From: CAYVUV01 sp964455095
Lineage (GTDB): Bacteria > Desulfobacterota > Binatia > HRBIN30 > CADEER01
NCBI GenBank assembly: GCA_964455095.1
Contig: CAYVUV010000149.1
Coordinates: 1-52,335 of the forward strand
Reading direction: 5' to 3'
Length of the DNA: 52,335 bases
The notes under the pieces are model-generated. The model was not told the DNA's origin, searched no databases, and worked only from the letters and a program-made list of their open reading frames with translations. A program made the position numbers and the translations under genes. Shown in pieces: positions 25,569 to 34,573 of the stretch. Position 1 is the first letter of the stretch. Every line of letters begins with the position of its first letter.

Positions 25569-25571
25569 CGC

Positions 25572-25925
25572 TCAGTCGAGGACCTCGAGCACGCGCTCCG
25601 ACGGCCGGGCGATGACCGCGCGCTGGCCGCGAATGACCACCGGCCGCTCCATCAGCTCCGGATGCTCGAGGAGCAACGCGATGACTTGTTCGCGGGTCGT
25701 GTACCCCGCCGCGTCGAGCCCGAGCTCCTTGAACCGCTTGTCCTTGCGCACCAGCTCGGCCGGGGCGACCTGCAGCAGGTCGAGCACGCGACCCAGACCG
25801 GCGCGGTCGAGGGGCTGCTTGAGATACTCGACGACATCGGGGTCGATGCCGCGTTCGTGCAAGATCTCCAGCGCGCCGCGGGATTTGCCGCATACCGGGT
25901 TGTGGTAGATCGTCACCTGTTTCAT
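25572..25925 (-). CDS. arsC: ArsC-family arsenate reductase
   Basis: 117 residues, standard length for the glutaredoxin-linked ArsC/Spx-like fold. The active-site segment is IYHNPVCGKSRGAL with catalytic C12. Conserved positions follow in EYLKQPL, LVRKDKRFKELG, LMERPVVI and AVIARPSERVLE, where arginines hold the oxyanion. It would reduce arsenate to arsenite with glutathione and glutaredoxin or a similar thiol. No arsR, arsB or acr3 is nearby, so it is an isolated ars gene. A YfgD-like member of the family without arsenate activity is the alternative. Confidence 0.88.
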   Translation of the reverse strand: MKQVTIYHNPVCGKSRGALEILHERGIDPDVVEYLKQPLDRAGLGRVLDLLQVAPAELVRKDKRFKELGLDAAGYTTREQVIALLLEHPELMERPVVIRGQRAVIARPSERVLEVLD

Positions 25926-25989
25926 GGTCGTTGACTAGCGAACCGCGGTGCCCGGTGCAAAGTGGGTGCTGGGTGGGGGCTCGCCACTA

Positions 25990-26018
25990 GACACCGAGCC
26001 CCAGCCGGGGACGGTGTC
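25990..26018. repeat. Short intergenic hairpin
   Basis: GACACCG at 25990-25996 pairs with CGGTGTC at 26012-26018, with a CCCC/GGGG inner pairing across a small internal loop. It lies between divergent arsC and the second MBL gene, so it is not an obvious terminator. A dispersed repeat or an operator is possible. Confidence 0.4.
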
Positions 26019-26127
26019 TCATCCTCGCGCGGTCCGGAGTGACATCTCGCGCGAGTGCCATGGACGCGACGACTTGTAGAAAGCGCACGAGCACGCGGTG
26101 GTCGGGTGACGCGGCCAGGTCGTGTCC

Positions 26128-27072
26128 ATGTACGTCCAGCGACGGTTTCAGGCTCTGGCACCCCGATTGCTCAACTCCTGGGCCATCGTGTCCAACACAT
26201 CCTTCGAAGTGCGCTTTTGGGGGGTCCGCGGCAGCATTGCGGGCGGCGGCCATGACTTCGCCGAGGTCGGCGGCAACACCAGCTGCGTGGAAGTGCGAGC
26301 CGGCGACGAGCTGATCATCCTCGATGCGGGGACCGGGCTGTTCCGGCTCAGCGAGACGCTGGTGGAGCCGGTGCGCGCGACGTTTCTCATCAGCCACTAT
26401 CACTGGGACCATATCCAGGGATTTCCGCTCTTTCGCCCCGGGTATCATCCGGACAACCGGTTTGACGTCTACGGGCCGGGCGACAGCGCCGCGACGGTGG
26501 CCAACGCCTTCGACGAGCAGATGCGGCCGCCGCACTTCCCGGTGACGCTGTCGGCGATGGGGGCACAGCTCGAGTTCCACGGTGTGCAACCGGGCGACCA
26601 GATCGCCCTGGGGGACGTACGGGTCAAAGCGGCGGCGCTCAACCATCCGCTCGGTTGCCTCGGGTATCGGATCGATTTCGGTGGCGCCAGCGTCGTCTAC
26701 GCCACCGATACCGAACATCCCGAGCGGGGCGCGCTCGATCCGGCCGTGCTCGAGCTGGCGCGCGATGCGGATCTCTTGATCTACGACGCCCAGTACACCG
26801 ACGAGGAATACCTCGGTGTCGGCGGCCCGTGTCGCAAGGGGTGGGGCCATTCGACCGTGACGGCCGCCTGCCGCATGGCGCGCGCGGCCGGCGTGCAGCA
26901 GCTGGCGCTGTTCCACCACGACCCGACGCACCGCGACGATCGCATCGCCGAGATCGTCCGCGATGCGCGGACGTTGTTTCGCAACACGATCGCGGCGCAT
27001 GAAGGCTTGCACATCGCCATCGAGCGTCCCGAGTGGGCCGTCGCCAGCGAGTGCGAAGCGCGCGTCGCCTGA
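26128..27072 (+). CDS. MBL-fold metallo-hydrolase, second paralogue
   Basis: 314 residues from the ATG at 26128. A GTG at 26188 gives a start closer to relatives, just before FEVRFWGVRGS. Metal-site motifs are ISHYHWDHIQG (HxHxDH), LNHPLGCLGYRI, VYATDTEHPE, and the C-terminal GWGHST and LFHHDPTH. It matches the 11017-11853 protein motif for motif, but it has no PAS gene in front and contains an extra GVGGPCRKG loop. This is the phosphodiesterase-like branch of the fold; substrate unknown. It converges on htpX with 22 bases between stops. Confidence 0.85.
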   Translation: MYVQRRFQALAPRLLNSWAIVSNTSFEVRFWGVRGSIAGGGHDFAEVGGNTSCVEVRAGDELIILDAGTGLFRLSETLVEPVRATFLISHYHWDHIQGFPLFRPGYHPDNRFDVYGPGDSAATVANAFDEQMRPPHFPVTLSAMGAQLEFHGVQPGDQIALGDVRVKAAALNHPLGCLGYRIDFGGASVVYATDTEHPERGALDPAVLELARDADLLIYDAQYTDEEYLGVGGPCRKGWGHSTVTAACRMARAAGVQQLALFHHDPTHRDDRIAEIVRDARTLFRNTIAAHEGLHIAIERPEWAVASECEARVA

Positions 27073-27094
27073 CGCGCGGCGCGGTCCGCGGACT

Positions 27095-27979
27095 CTACGC
27101 TGCGCCTGCCTTGAGGGCGGCGATGCGCTCGTCGAGCGGCGGGTGCGACATGAACAGGCGCTTGATGCCGCTGGCGCCGCCGCCGGCAATGCCGAACGCG
27201 GCCATCTGATCGGGCAGCGGCTGCGGCGACGCCTGTTTCAAGCGCTCGAGCGCGGCGATCATGCTCGGCGTGCCGGCGAGCTGGGCGCCGCCGGCATCGG
27301 CGCGGAACTCGCGCCGGCGGCTGAACCACATGACGATGATGCTGGCCAGGACGCCGAGCACCAGCTGCGCGACGATGACCGTGATCCAGTAGCCCGGACC
27401 GTGATCGCGCTCGGTCTTGAACACGACGCGATCGATCAGGTGGCCGATGACGCGCGACAGGAAGATCACGAACGTGTTCACCACGCCCTGGATCAGGGCG
27501 AGGGTCACCATGTCGCCGTTGGCGATGTGGCTCACCTCGTGGCCGATGACGGCCTCGACCTCTTCGCGGCGCATGCCGCGGACCAGCCCGCTGCTCACCG
27601 CTACCAGCGCCTTGTTGCGGGTCATGCCGGTGGCGAAGGCGTTGGGCTCGGGCGCATCGAACACCGCCACCTCGGGCATGCCGATGCCGGCGCGCGTGGC
27701 GTGGTGGCGGACGGTCTCGACCAGCCACGCCTCGGTGTCGTTGCTCGGCTGTTCGATCACCTGCGCGCCGGTGAGGCGCTTGGCGGTCCACTTCGAGATG
27801 GCCAGGGAGATGAATGAACCACCCATGCCGAACACGGCGGCGTAGATCAGCAGGGCGTTGTAGTTGAGACCCACCCCCTGCTCGTCGAGCATGCGCTCGA
27901 CGCCCAGCAGGCGCAGCGTGATGCTGAGAACCAGCAGGATGGCGATGTTGGTGGCGATGAACAGGAAAACGCGCTTCAT
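27095..27979 (-). CDS. htpX: Membrane protease HtpX
   Basis: 294 residues, full family length. Two N-terminal membrane helices (about 4-22 and 42-60) precede the catalytic HEVSH (147-151) within VEAVIGHEVSHIANGDM. Two further helices and the downstream glutamate region RRREFRADAGGA complete the zinc site. The C-terminus has the typical MSHPPLDERIAAL. HtpX degrades damaged or misfolded membrane proteins from the cytoplasmic side. A GGAGGTCGGAGC ribosome region precedes the ATG. It is not in an obvious operon. Confidence 0.95.
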   Translation of the reverse strand: MKRVFLFIATNIAILLVLSITLRLLGVERMLDEQGVGLNYNALLIYAAVFGMGGSFISLAISKWTAKRLTGAQVIEQPSNDTEAWLVETVRHHATRAGIGMPEVAVFDAPEPNAFATGMTRNKALVAVSSGLVRGMRREEVEAVIGHEVSHIANGDMVTLALIQGVVNTFVIFLSRVIGHLIDRVVFKTERDHGPGYWITVIVAQLVLGVLASIIVMWFSRRREFRADAGGAQLAGTPSMIAALERLKQASPQPLPDQMAAFGIAGGGASGIKRLFMSHPPLDERIAALKAGAA

Positions 27980-28069
27980 GCTCCGACCTCCCGTGTTGCG
28001 GCCACCCGAATGGGGTAGCGGTGACGGGATTTTAGACGACGGCGCGCCGGGGGCAAGGTCTCGATGTTC

Positions 28070-31000
28070 CTAGTCGGTGATGGCGAAGGTCGCCAGCGCA
28101 TCGTCGTCGATGCCTGCGGCGTACAGGTAGCGTCCGTCCGGACTGACGGAGACGGATCGCGCTCCGTTCAGGCCGTCGACTCCGTCAAGGCCGTCCTTCC
28201 GGACCTGGACGAACGTCAAAGCGCCCGTCGCCGGGTTGCGATCGAACACTGCCACGGCGTCGTCGACCTGTCCGGCCGCATAAATGCGTCCGCCGTAGGG
28301 GCTTGCCACGAGCCCCCCGATGCCGTTCAAGCCGTCCACTCCTCCAACACCGTCCGCCTCGAATTCGACGAACGTCAGCGCCCCGGTCGTCACGTTGCGC
28401 GAGAATACCGCCACGGTATCGCCGCCACCTGCTCCGACGTACACGTGCTTCGCATCCGGGCTCACCAGCACGGAGGAAGCGCCGTCCAATCCGGCCGCGC
28501 CCCCTAGGCCCTCTTTCTCGACCTCGACGAACGTCAGTGCTCCGGTGGTCGAGTTGCGCGCGAACGCCGCGACGGCATCGTCGAGAAAGGCGGCGGTGTA
28601 CACGTGCGCCCCATCCGGGCTGACCGTCACCGCGAAGACTCCGTTGAGTCCTGCCGTCCCCGCCGCGCCGTTGAACAGCGCCTGCACGAACGTCAGGTGG
28701 CCGCTCACGGCGTTGCGCGCGAACACCCCCAATCGGCCGCCGAATCGGGCCGCCGTATACACGTGCTTCCCGTCTGGGCTGACCGCCACCGAAACCACCC
28801 CATCGAGCGTGATGCCGGTCGCCCGCACGGCCTCCATGAACGTCAGCCGGCCCGTGACCTGGTTGCGCGCGAAGACCGCGATCGCGTCGCTGTCGCGTCC
28901 GGCCACGTACACGTGACCGCCGTCCGGGCTGACCGTTACGGAGCTTTCGCTGCCGGCCAGGCCGTCGACGCCGTTGACGCCGTCGCGATGCACTTCGACG
29001 AAGCTCAGCGCGCCCGTTGTCGCGTTTCGAGTGAAAACCGCGAGCGCATTCTCGTTGGCTCCCATCGCGTAGGCATGTCGACCGTCGGGGCTCACGGCCA
29101 CCGATCGCCCGCCGTCGAGGCCATCGGTTCCGCTCACGCCGTCGCGTTGCAGGCCGACGAAGCTGAGCGCGCCGGTGCGGACGTAGAACGCGCGCGCGTT
29201 TTGTCTGAACGTGAGGCCGCCGTCGGTAGCGCGATCAAAAACCGCCGTGGTGCGAAGGACGCGCCCGCCCGGGTCCTTAAACCCGCCGCCCGTATAAAAG
29301 AAATCGCCGTCGGGGCTGATGGCCAGCTTGCTGATGATGGGGTTGTTGCTGATCACGACCGAGCCCCTATTCCCGTTGCCGAGATCGTGTAGGACGACGT
29401 CGAGCGACGCCAGATCGCCCGTGCTCTGATCGCGCTCGAACACTGCGATCACGACCAGCCGTGTGGGGAAGAAGCTCGAAAGATAGACGTGGTCCCCACC
29501 AGGACTGATCGCCACCGAATATGGTTCGAGGTCGGAGAAGAACGACCGGAAGCTGGCGAAGACTGCCGTCGCGTCGATGACCTGCCTCAAGGTGAGTGCT
29601 CCAGTGGTCAGGCTGCGCTGGTAAACCGTCAGGGTGTTGTCGTTGGCTCCGAAGCCACGACTCATGGAGTAGACGCTCCGATCATCCGAGCTCATGACGA
29701 CCTGTCGGATTGCCCCGACGGGGTTTGTCGCACTGCCGGTAACCTCCTGGAAGGTGAGTGCGCCGGAGCCGAGGTTCCGATTGAATCTCGCCACGCCCCC
29801 CGTGCCGGCGTCGCCGTACACGTTCTTGCCATCGTCGCTGACGACGAGGGAAAGGAAGGTGTTGGGAGGAGCCGGTGCGACATAGGACGGGATGATGTTG
29901 AGAAAGGCAATCGTGCCGTTGCCACCGTCGCGCGCGAAAACAACGACTCGCAGAGAGGTCGACACGTAAACGTTCGCACCGTCCGGGCTGAGGGCAATGG
30001 CCGTGGGCGAGGAGGCGCTGATGGGCGAAAGGGACACATCGACGATTTGCTTGAGCGCGAGCGTGCCATCGGTGATATCGCGCGCGAACGCAACCACCGA
30101 CGATTTGCTGGTCGCGTAGACGTGATGACCGTCCGGACTGACGGCAATTGCGTTGGCACCGTCGAGTCGCTCGACCCCGGCGACGTTGTTCCGCTGCACC
30201 TCGACGAATGAGTGCGTCCCGTTTGCTTCCCTCTCGAGCACGGCGATCGCTCCCTGCTCGCGATCGGCGATGTACACGTTCAATCCGTCCGGACTGGTCG
30301 CAATGAATCTCGGTTCGAGGAAGAAGAGGTCGGATGCAATCTCGTCCGCCAACTCGGCCGCCTCCGGGGCCGTCGCCCCCGCGTATCCACTCGTGCGCGC
30401 GTCGGCCCGCACCTGCACGGTCAGCTTTTCCGGGTCATCGGGCTTGACGTTCTCGAGTCCCGCCAGGTCGATTGCGTTCACCGCACCTTCGGAGCTCGCG
30501 TCGATGACGATGCCCGAGACGGCGCTGACGGACGCTCTTGGCAGCTGTCCCCGGAAGAGACCGCTAGAGGCTGTCTCGGCCTGGGCGGCCTCGCTGGCGA
30601 GGAGGCCGAAGTCGACCGTTCGGTAGATGGTCTCGGGTTCCGATGTCAGCTGGACCTGCGCATCGAAGACAAGCGGGCCGCCGTTCGCGGTCGCGTCATC
30701 CAACTTCAGGGTGAAAGCGCCAGCGGCGCGGACCAGCCCGAAGTCCAATAGCGTCAGATCGTCCCCCTTCAGACACGTCGCTTTGTTCTGACATTGGGAC
30801 ACGCGCACCTGGCTTCCCATCGGGCAGAATTCGCTTTTGCTAGCGGTGCCCGGCCGCAGGCAGACACCGCTGATCGTGACCCTGGGGATGGGCGTGGCCG
30901 TGCTGGTTGGAGTGACGGTCGGGGTCCGGGTCGGTGTCTTGGTCGGGGTTTTGGTCGCGGTGTTGGTCGGGGTCACAGTCGGTGTCCGGGTCGGCGTCTT

Positions 31001-33418
31001 CGACGGGCTCGCCGTGGGGGAGTGGGTCGCCGTCGAGGTTCGCGTCTGCGTCGGCGACGCCGTGGGTGTGGCAGTGCCGGTCTTGGTGGGCGTGACGGTC
31101 GGCGTGCGCGTCGCCGTCTGGGTTGGGGTAGACGACGGCGTCGCCGTGCTGGTTCGCGTCGGGGTCGCGGTCGGCGTCCGGGTGCTCGTCTGCGTCGGTG
31201 TGTGAGTGGCCGTATTGGTCGGCGTGCGAGTCGACGTTCGGGTCGGCGTGGACGACGGCGTCGCCGTGGCCGTCAGCGTCGGGGTGGTGCTCGGCGTCCT
31301 GGTGCTGGTGCTCGTCGGCGTGTGAGTTGGCGTCGTTGTGGGTGTGCGGGTCGGTGTTCCGGTCGGGGTGAGCGACGGCGTGGCGGTAGAAGTGTGCGTT
31401 GCGGTTGCGGTCAACGTCGGTGTCGACGTGCGCGTCGCGGTCGGCGTCGCGCTCGGTGTCAGCGACGGCGTGCTGGTCCGCGTCGCCGTCGCAGTTGGCG
31501 TGTGCGTGTGCGTCGACGTCGGCGTCGCCGTCGCGGACGGGGTGTTGGTCGGCGAGTGGGTTGCCGTCGATGTCGGCGTGCGCGTTGGGCTCGCGGTGTG
31601 AGTGGAGGTCGGCGTGGGCGAAGCCGGTGCTGTCGCGGTCGGGGAGGTGGTCGGCGTGCTCGTCGGGCTCGATGTCGCCGAGCGCGTCGGGGTCTGGGTG
31701 GGCGTTGCCGTCGGCGTATGAGTCGAAGTTCTGGTTGGGCTGCTGGTCGGCGTTTGCGTTGGGGTGCGCGTGCTGGTTGCGGTCGCCGTCGTCGTGGACG
31801 TGATGGTTGGCGTGAAAGTAGCGCTTCCGGCGCACAGGCCGGTGCCAGCGGCGCAGAACTGCCCCGCCCCGCAGCTCGTCTGCAGGCAGCAGATGCCGTT
31901 GATGCAGTTGTTCGACGTGCACTGACCGTTACCGATGCAGTCCCCGCCGGCTGGCACGGTGGTGCTCGTCGGGGTCGGCGTTGCCGTTGCCGTCGGGGTG
32001 AAGGTCGGCGTTTGCGTGGGGGTGCTCGATGGGGTGCCAGTCGGACTGGCGGTTGGCGTGCGCGTCGCGGTGGATGTTGGGCTCGCCGTCGGGCTGCGGG
32101 TCGGGGTGCGCGTCGCCGTGAAGCTCGGCGTTCGCGTCGGGGTGCTCGCTGGGGTGATCGTCGCGCTGGCGGTCGGCGTATGAGTCGCGGTGTGCGTTGG
32201 GGTACGCGTCGGCGTGCGCGTCGGCGTGAAGGTCGGTGTGCGCGACGGGCTCGCCGTTGGGGTGCGGGACGGGGTGTCGGTCGCGGTGGGTGATGGCGAA
32301 GGCGTGAGCGTTGGTGTCGGCGATGCGGTCGGGGTGTCGGTAGCGGACGGCGTGTTGGTGGCTGTGGCCGTGTCGGTCGGGATTGGGGTAGGGGTCGCCG
32401 TAGAGGTGAACGTCGGTGTCGGGCTCGGCGTGATGGTTGGGCTCGCCGTGGGTGTGCGGGTCGGAGAGGCAGTGGCCGTCGGCGAGTGCGTGGCGGTTTC
32501 GGTCGGTGTCGGGGTTGGGACGGCCGCCCGGATCAGCATTGTGACCCGTTCGTCTGCCTGCGCGGCTGCGGTCGCGGCCTGCACGGCGGCTTCCGCATCG
32601 AGGCCCATGATGGCCAGTTCCTGGACTGCTTTGTCGATAGCGTCGAGAAGCGCGTTGATCATCGCATCGGCGAAGTGTTCGAGCCCGCTCATGGCCAGTA
32701 GCCTGACGGCGGCTTCGGAGAGCGGATCGACCTTCACGCCAGGATCTGGCGCCGGAAGGCCGGCACCGATTCCCTCACCGCCCGGGCCGGTGATCAGCGT
32801 GCGGTACACGGCGAGTGTCGGACCGATCTCGACCGCGACGATCAGCAACTCGCCCGGTCCGGGCGCCGGATCGAGCGCGATGCGGAAGCGGCCGCCCTCG
32901 CCGACCAATCCGCTGCCCAGCAGTGTCGCGGCCGCGCTCGAGTCGAGGCAGTGCGCCCGATCGTCGCAGCGCAGCACGGTCACTGTTTGGCCAGTCGCGC
33001 ACGGGAGCAGACCCGACGCGCCCGGCTGCCGGCAAACGCCGGCGATCGACGGTTTGGGGCACCCTTCCAGCGCTGCGGTGACGCCGCGCACCAGCTCGTC
33101 AATAGTGACCGCACCGTCGGCGTCGACGTCGCACGTGGCGCACGGCACCTCGGCCGCGAGCCCGAGCGCGGCGCGCACGCAGGTCACGAGCTCCGACACA
33201 CTGACGCGCCGGTCGCGATCGCAGTCGGCGGCACAAGTCTGCCCCAGCACCGGAGAAGTGGCCAGCAAGACGAGTCCAAGGACCAGCCCGGCCCCAACCA
33301 TCGCCGCGGCGCCGCGCCGCGCCCAGGCGCCGCGTGGCGAGATCGGCTTGATGGCGAGTTGGAGTCGGTCGTGCCGTCGCGCTGGCGCGGATGCGGTGCC
33401 TGGGCAGGTGTCGTTCAT
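28070..33418 (-). CDS. Giant modular secreted protein with EF-hand pair, Thr-Pro linkers and 14-repeat propeller region
   Basis: 1782 residues; the ATG follows a GGAGG site. A long N-terminus with a hydrophobic signal segment (VGAGLVLGLVLLATSPVLG) precedes a Cys-framed EF-hand pair (about 61-117). Next come a domain starting IAGVC (120-300), Thr-Pro linker 1 (300-485), a Cys-rich module (about 487-533) and linker 2 (535-843). A second copy of the IAGVC-type domain (ISGVC, 845-1000) follows. The last part (about 1040-1782) has 14 repeats with VSPDGxHVY and AVFxRNxxTGALTFVE, as in lactonase/YVTN-type propellers. Fourteen equals two seven-bladed propellers. No anchor is visible; role in surface display or binding is inferred. 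Confidence 0.82.
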   Translation of the reverse strand: MNDTCPGTASAPARRHDRLQLAIKPISPRGAWARRGAAAMVGAGLVLGLVLLATSPVLGQTCAADCDRDRRVSVSELVTCVRAALGLAAEVPCATCDVDADGAVTIDELVRGVTAALEGCPKPSIAGVCRQPGASGLLPCATGQTVTVLRCDDRAHCLDSSAAATLLGSGLVGEGGRFRIALDPAPGPGELLIVAVEIGPTLAVYRTLITGPGGEGIGAGLPAPDPGVKVDPLSEAAVRLLAMSGLEHFADAMINALLDAIDKAVQELAIMGLDAEAAVQAATAAAQADERVTMLIRAAVPTPTPTETATHSPTATASPTRTPTASPTITPSPTPTFTSTATPTPIPTDTATATNTPSATDTPTASPTPTLTPSPSPTATDTPSRTPTASPSRTPTFTPTRTPTRTPTHTATHTPTASATITPASTPTRTPSFTATRTPTRSPTASPTSTATRTPTASPTGTPSSTPTQTPTFTPTATATPTPTSTTVPAGGDCIGNGQCTSNNCINGICCLQTSCGAGQFCAAGTGLCAGSATFTPTITSTTTATATSTRTPTQTPTSSPTRTSTHTPTATPTQTPTRSATSSPTSTPTTSPTATAPASPTPTSTHTASPTRTPTSTATHSPTNTPSATATPTSTHTHTPTATATRTSTPSLTPSATPTATRTSTPTLTATATHTSTATPSLTPTGTPTRTPTTTPTHTPTSTSTRTPSTTPTLTATATPSSTPTRTSTRTPTNTATHTPTQTSTRTPTATPTRTSTATPSSTPTQTATRTPTVTPTKTGTATPTASPTQTRTSTATHSPTASPSKTPTRTPTVTPTNTATKTPTKTPTRTPTVTPTSTATPIPRVTISGVCLRPGTASKSEFCPMGSQVRVSQCQNKATCLKGDDLTLLDFGLVRAAGAFTLKLDDATANGGPLVFDAQVQLTSEPETIYRTVDFGLLASEAAQAETASSGLFRGQLPRASVSAVSGIVIDASSEGAVNAIDLAGLENVKPDDPEKLTVQVRADARTSGYAGATAPEAAELADEIASDLFFLEPRFIATSPDGLNVYIADREQGAIAVLEREANGTHSFVEVQRNNVAGVERLDGANAIAVSPDGHHVYATSKSSVVAFARDITDGTLALKQIVDVSLSPISASSPTAIALSPDGANVYVSTSLRVVVFARDGGNGTIAFLNIIPSYVAPAPPNTFLSLVVSDDGKNVYGDAGTGGVARFNRNLGSGALTFQEVTGSATNPVGAIRQVVMSSDDRSVYSMSRGFGANDNTLTVYQRSLTTGALTLRQVIDATAVFASFRSFFSDLEPYSVAISPGGDHVYLSSFFPTRLVVIAVFERDQSTGDLASLDVVLHDLGNGNRGSVVISNNPIISKLAISPDGDFFYTGGGFKDPGGRVLRTTAVFDRATDGGLTFRQNARAFYVRTGALSFVGLQRDGVSGTDGLDGGRSVAVSPDGRHAYAMGANENALAVFTRNATTGALSFVEVHRDGVNGVDGLAGSESSVTVSPDGGHVYVAGRDSDAIAVFARNQVTGRLTFMEAVRATGITLDGVVSVAVSPDGKHVYTAARFGGRLGVFARNAVSGHLTFVQALFNGAAGTAGLNGVFAVTVSPDGAHVYTAAFLDDAVAAFARNSTTGALTFVEVEKEGLGGAAGLDGASSVLVSPDAKHVYVGAGGGDTVAVFSRNVTTGALTFVEFEADGVGGVDGLNGIGGLVASPYGGRIYAAGQVDDAVAVFDRNPATGALTFVQVRKDGLDGVDGLNGARSVSVSPDGRYLYAAGIDDDALATFAITD
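28073..30330 (-). repeat. Fourteen propeller-type repeats
   Basis: Units of about 50 residues each contain SPDGxxVYxA and a following VFxRN segment. Fourteen SPDG-type strands can be counted, some degenerate (SDDG, SSDD, SPGG, SPYG). The strongest conservation is in the C-terminal seven, which include GVDGLxGAxSV linkers. Confidence 0.8.
30890..31815 (-). repeat. Thr-Pro linker 2 of the 1782-residue protein
   Basis: About 308 codons of ACN CCG ACN-type units encoding T-P-T-x runs with occasional Ser, Ala, His, Arg and Asn. The DNA is a degenerate 12-base-like repeat, so complementary and shifted frames remain open as VGV-rich or DAD-rich nonsense. Confidence 0.85.
31965..32520 (-). repeat. 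Thr-Pro linker 1 of the 1782-residue protein
   Basis: About 185 codons of the same T-P-T-x coding repeat, separated from linker 2 by a Cys-rich module (about 31820-31960). It joins the first IAGVC-type domain to that module. Confidence 0.85.
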
Positions 33419-33466
33419 CGCGGTCCTCCGTCGTCACCTGGGGGGCGTTACTGGTGATGGAACGGG

Positions 33467-33485
33467 TGTTCACTTTTCGTGAACA
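33467..33485. promoter_or_regulatory. Palindrome in divergent promoter interval
   Basis: TGTTCAC (33467-33473) and GTGAACA (33479-33485) form a perfect 7-base dyad around a five-base centre. It lies about 50 bases upstream of the giant protein gene and in the 288-base gap before the isomerase gene. It has the size of an operator for a dimeric regulator, but a short hairpin is equally possible. Nothing else was recognised in this gap. Confidence 0.35.
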
Positions 33486-33706
33486 GGGGGAAATTGTCGG
33501 TGGAGGCAGGGTTTTCCCTGCCCAGGATCGGCCGGTTGAGCCGCGCGGGTCGGCCGGGCGTGTTCAGTGGCGATGGCCCCCCTCGACGGTGATCGGAGGA
33601 ACAGGGTTGCCGTTCACTGGATGGCGGGCAGTTCGGTGCGCTATGAGCCGCCGAGAGTACAAATGTCGCCGGCACCGGCTCTGTGGGCAGATCGAGAGGG
33701 AATGCG

Positions 33707-34573
33707 ATGACGGAACGCGGGATCTCTGCCGCGCGGCGGTTGCTGCGCGAGCCGTTGCTGCACTTCGCGGGGTTGGGCCTCGCCCTTGCGATCGCGCACG
33801 CCTGGCTGGCGCCGCCGCCGGCGCGGCAGATCACTTTGTCGGACGATGTCCTGCAGGGACTGCGGCGCGATCACCAGCGGCGGGCGGGCGCATTGCCCTC
33901 GCCCGAGGAGGAGGCCGGCCTGGTGCGGCGCTTCGTCGACGACGAGGTCCTGTACCGCGAGGCGCTGGCGCTCGGGCTCGACCGCGGCGACGTGATCGTG
34001 CGCCGGCGGCTGGTGCAGAAGATGCGCTTCCTGCTCGACAGGCAACTGCCGGCCGCCGAACCCGACGCGGCACAGCTCGAAGCCTTTCGTCGCCGATACC
34101 GCGAGCGCTACGTGCGGCCGGCGGGTGTCGCCATTCGCCATGTCTTTGTCAGTCGCGAGCGCTATGGCGACGGCGTCGCTCGCGCGGCCGTCGAACTGGC
34201 CGTCGCCCTGCGCAATGGCGCCGCACCCGCCGGGCTCGGCGATCCGTTCATCCGCGGCGCGGTCCTGTCGCTGCGGCCACAAGCGGCCCTGGCGGCGATC
34301 TTCGGCCCCGGCTTCGCAGCGGCCGTGATGGCGCTGCCGGTCGGCGAGTGGTCGCCGCCCTTGGAGTCGCGCTACGGCATGCATCTCGTGCGCGTCGACG
34401 AGCGCCGCGAGGCAGCCGACCCGCCCCTCGCCGAGGTGCGCGCCGCGCTCGAACGCGATTGGCGGGCCGAGCGCGCCGCGGCGGAGGACGCGGCGGCGCT
34501 GGCGCGGCTGCGCGCGCAGTATGACGTCGAGGTGGTCCCGCGTTCCGCCGCTGCGGCGTGGGCGGCTGAATGA
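33707..34573 (+). CDS. Parvulin-type peptidyl-prolyl isomerase, membrane-anchored
   Basis: 288 residues from the ATG at 33707, preceded by GAGAGGGA at a five-base spacing. An N-terminal hydrophobic segment (LLHFAGLGLALAIAHAWL) anchors or exports it. A SurA/PpiC-like N-terminal helix region follows (VRRFVDDEVLYREALALGL), then a parvulin domain from about 140 (VAIRHVFVSRERYGD to SRYGMHLVRVDERR). It would assist folding of extracytoplasmic proteins. The stop overlaps the DUF3604 gene start as ATGA, so the pair is translationally coupled, suggesting that the lipoprotein could be a client. Confidence 0.82.
   Translation: MTERGISAARRLLREPLLHFAGLGLALAIAHAWLAPPPARQITLSDDVLQGLRRDHQRRAGALPSPEEEAGLVRRFVDDEVLYREALALGLDRGDVIVRRRLVQKMRFLLDRQLPAAEPDAAQLEAFRRRYRERYVRPAGVAIRHVFVSRERYGDGVARAAVELAVALRNGAAPAGLGDPFIRGAVLSLRPQAALAAIFGPGFAAAVMALPVGEWSPPLESRYGMHLVRVDERREAADPPLAEVRAALERDWRAERAAAEDAAALARLRAQYDVEVVPRSAAAAWAAE

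Noticed and set aside
30794..33482. Plus-strand open frames of 430-499 codons across the giant minus-strand gene
   Set aside because: Arg/Gly- and Val/Gly-rich translation of repeat antisense; the minus-strand frame has the signal peptide, EF-hand pair and propeller.
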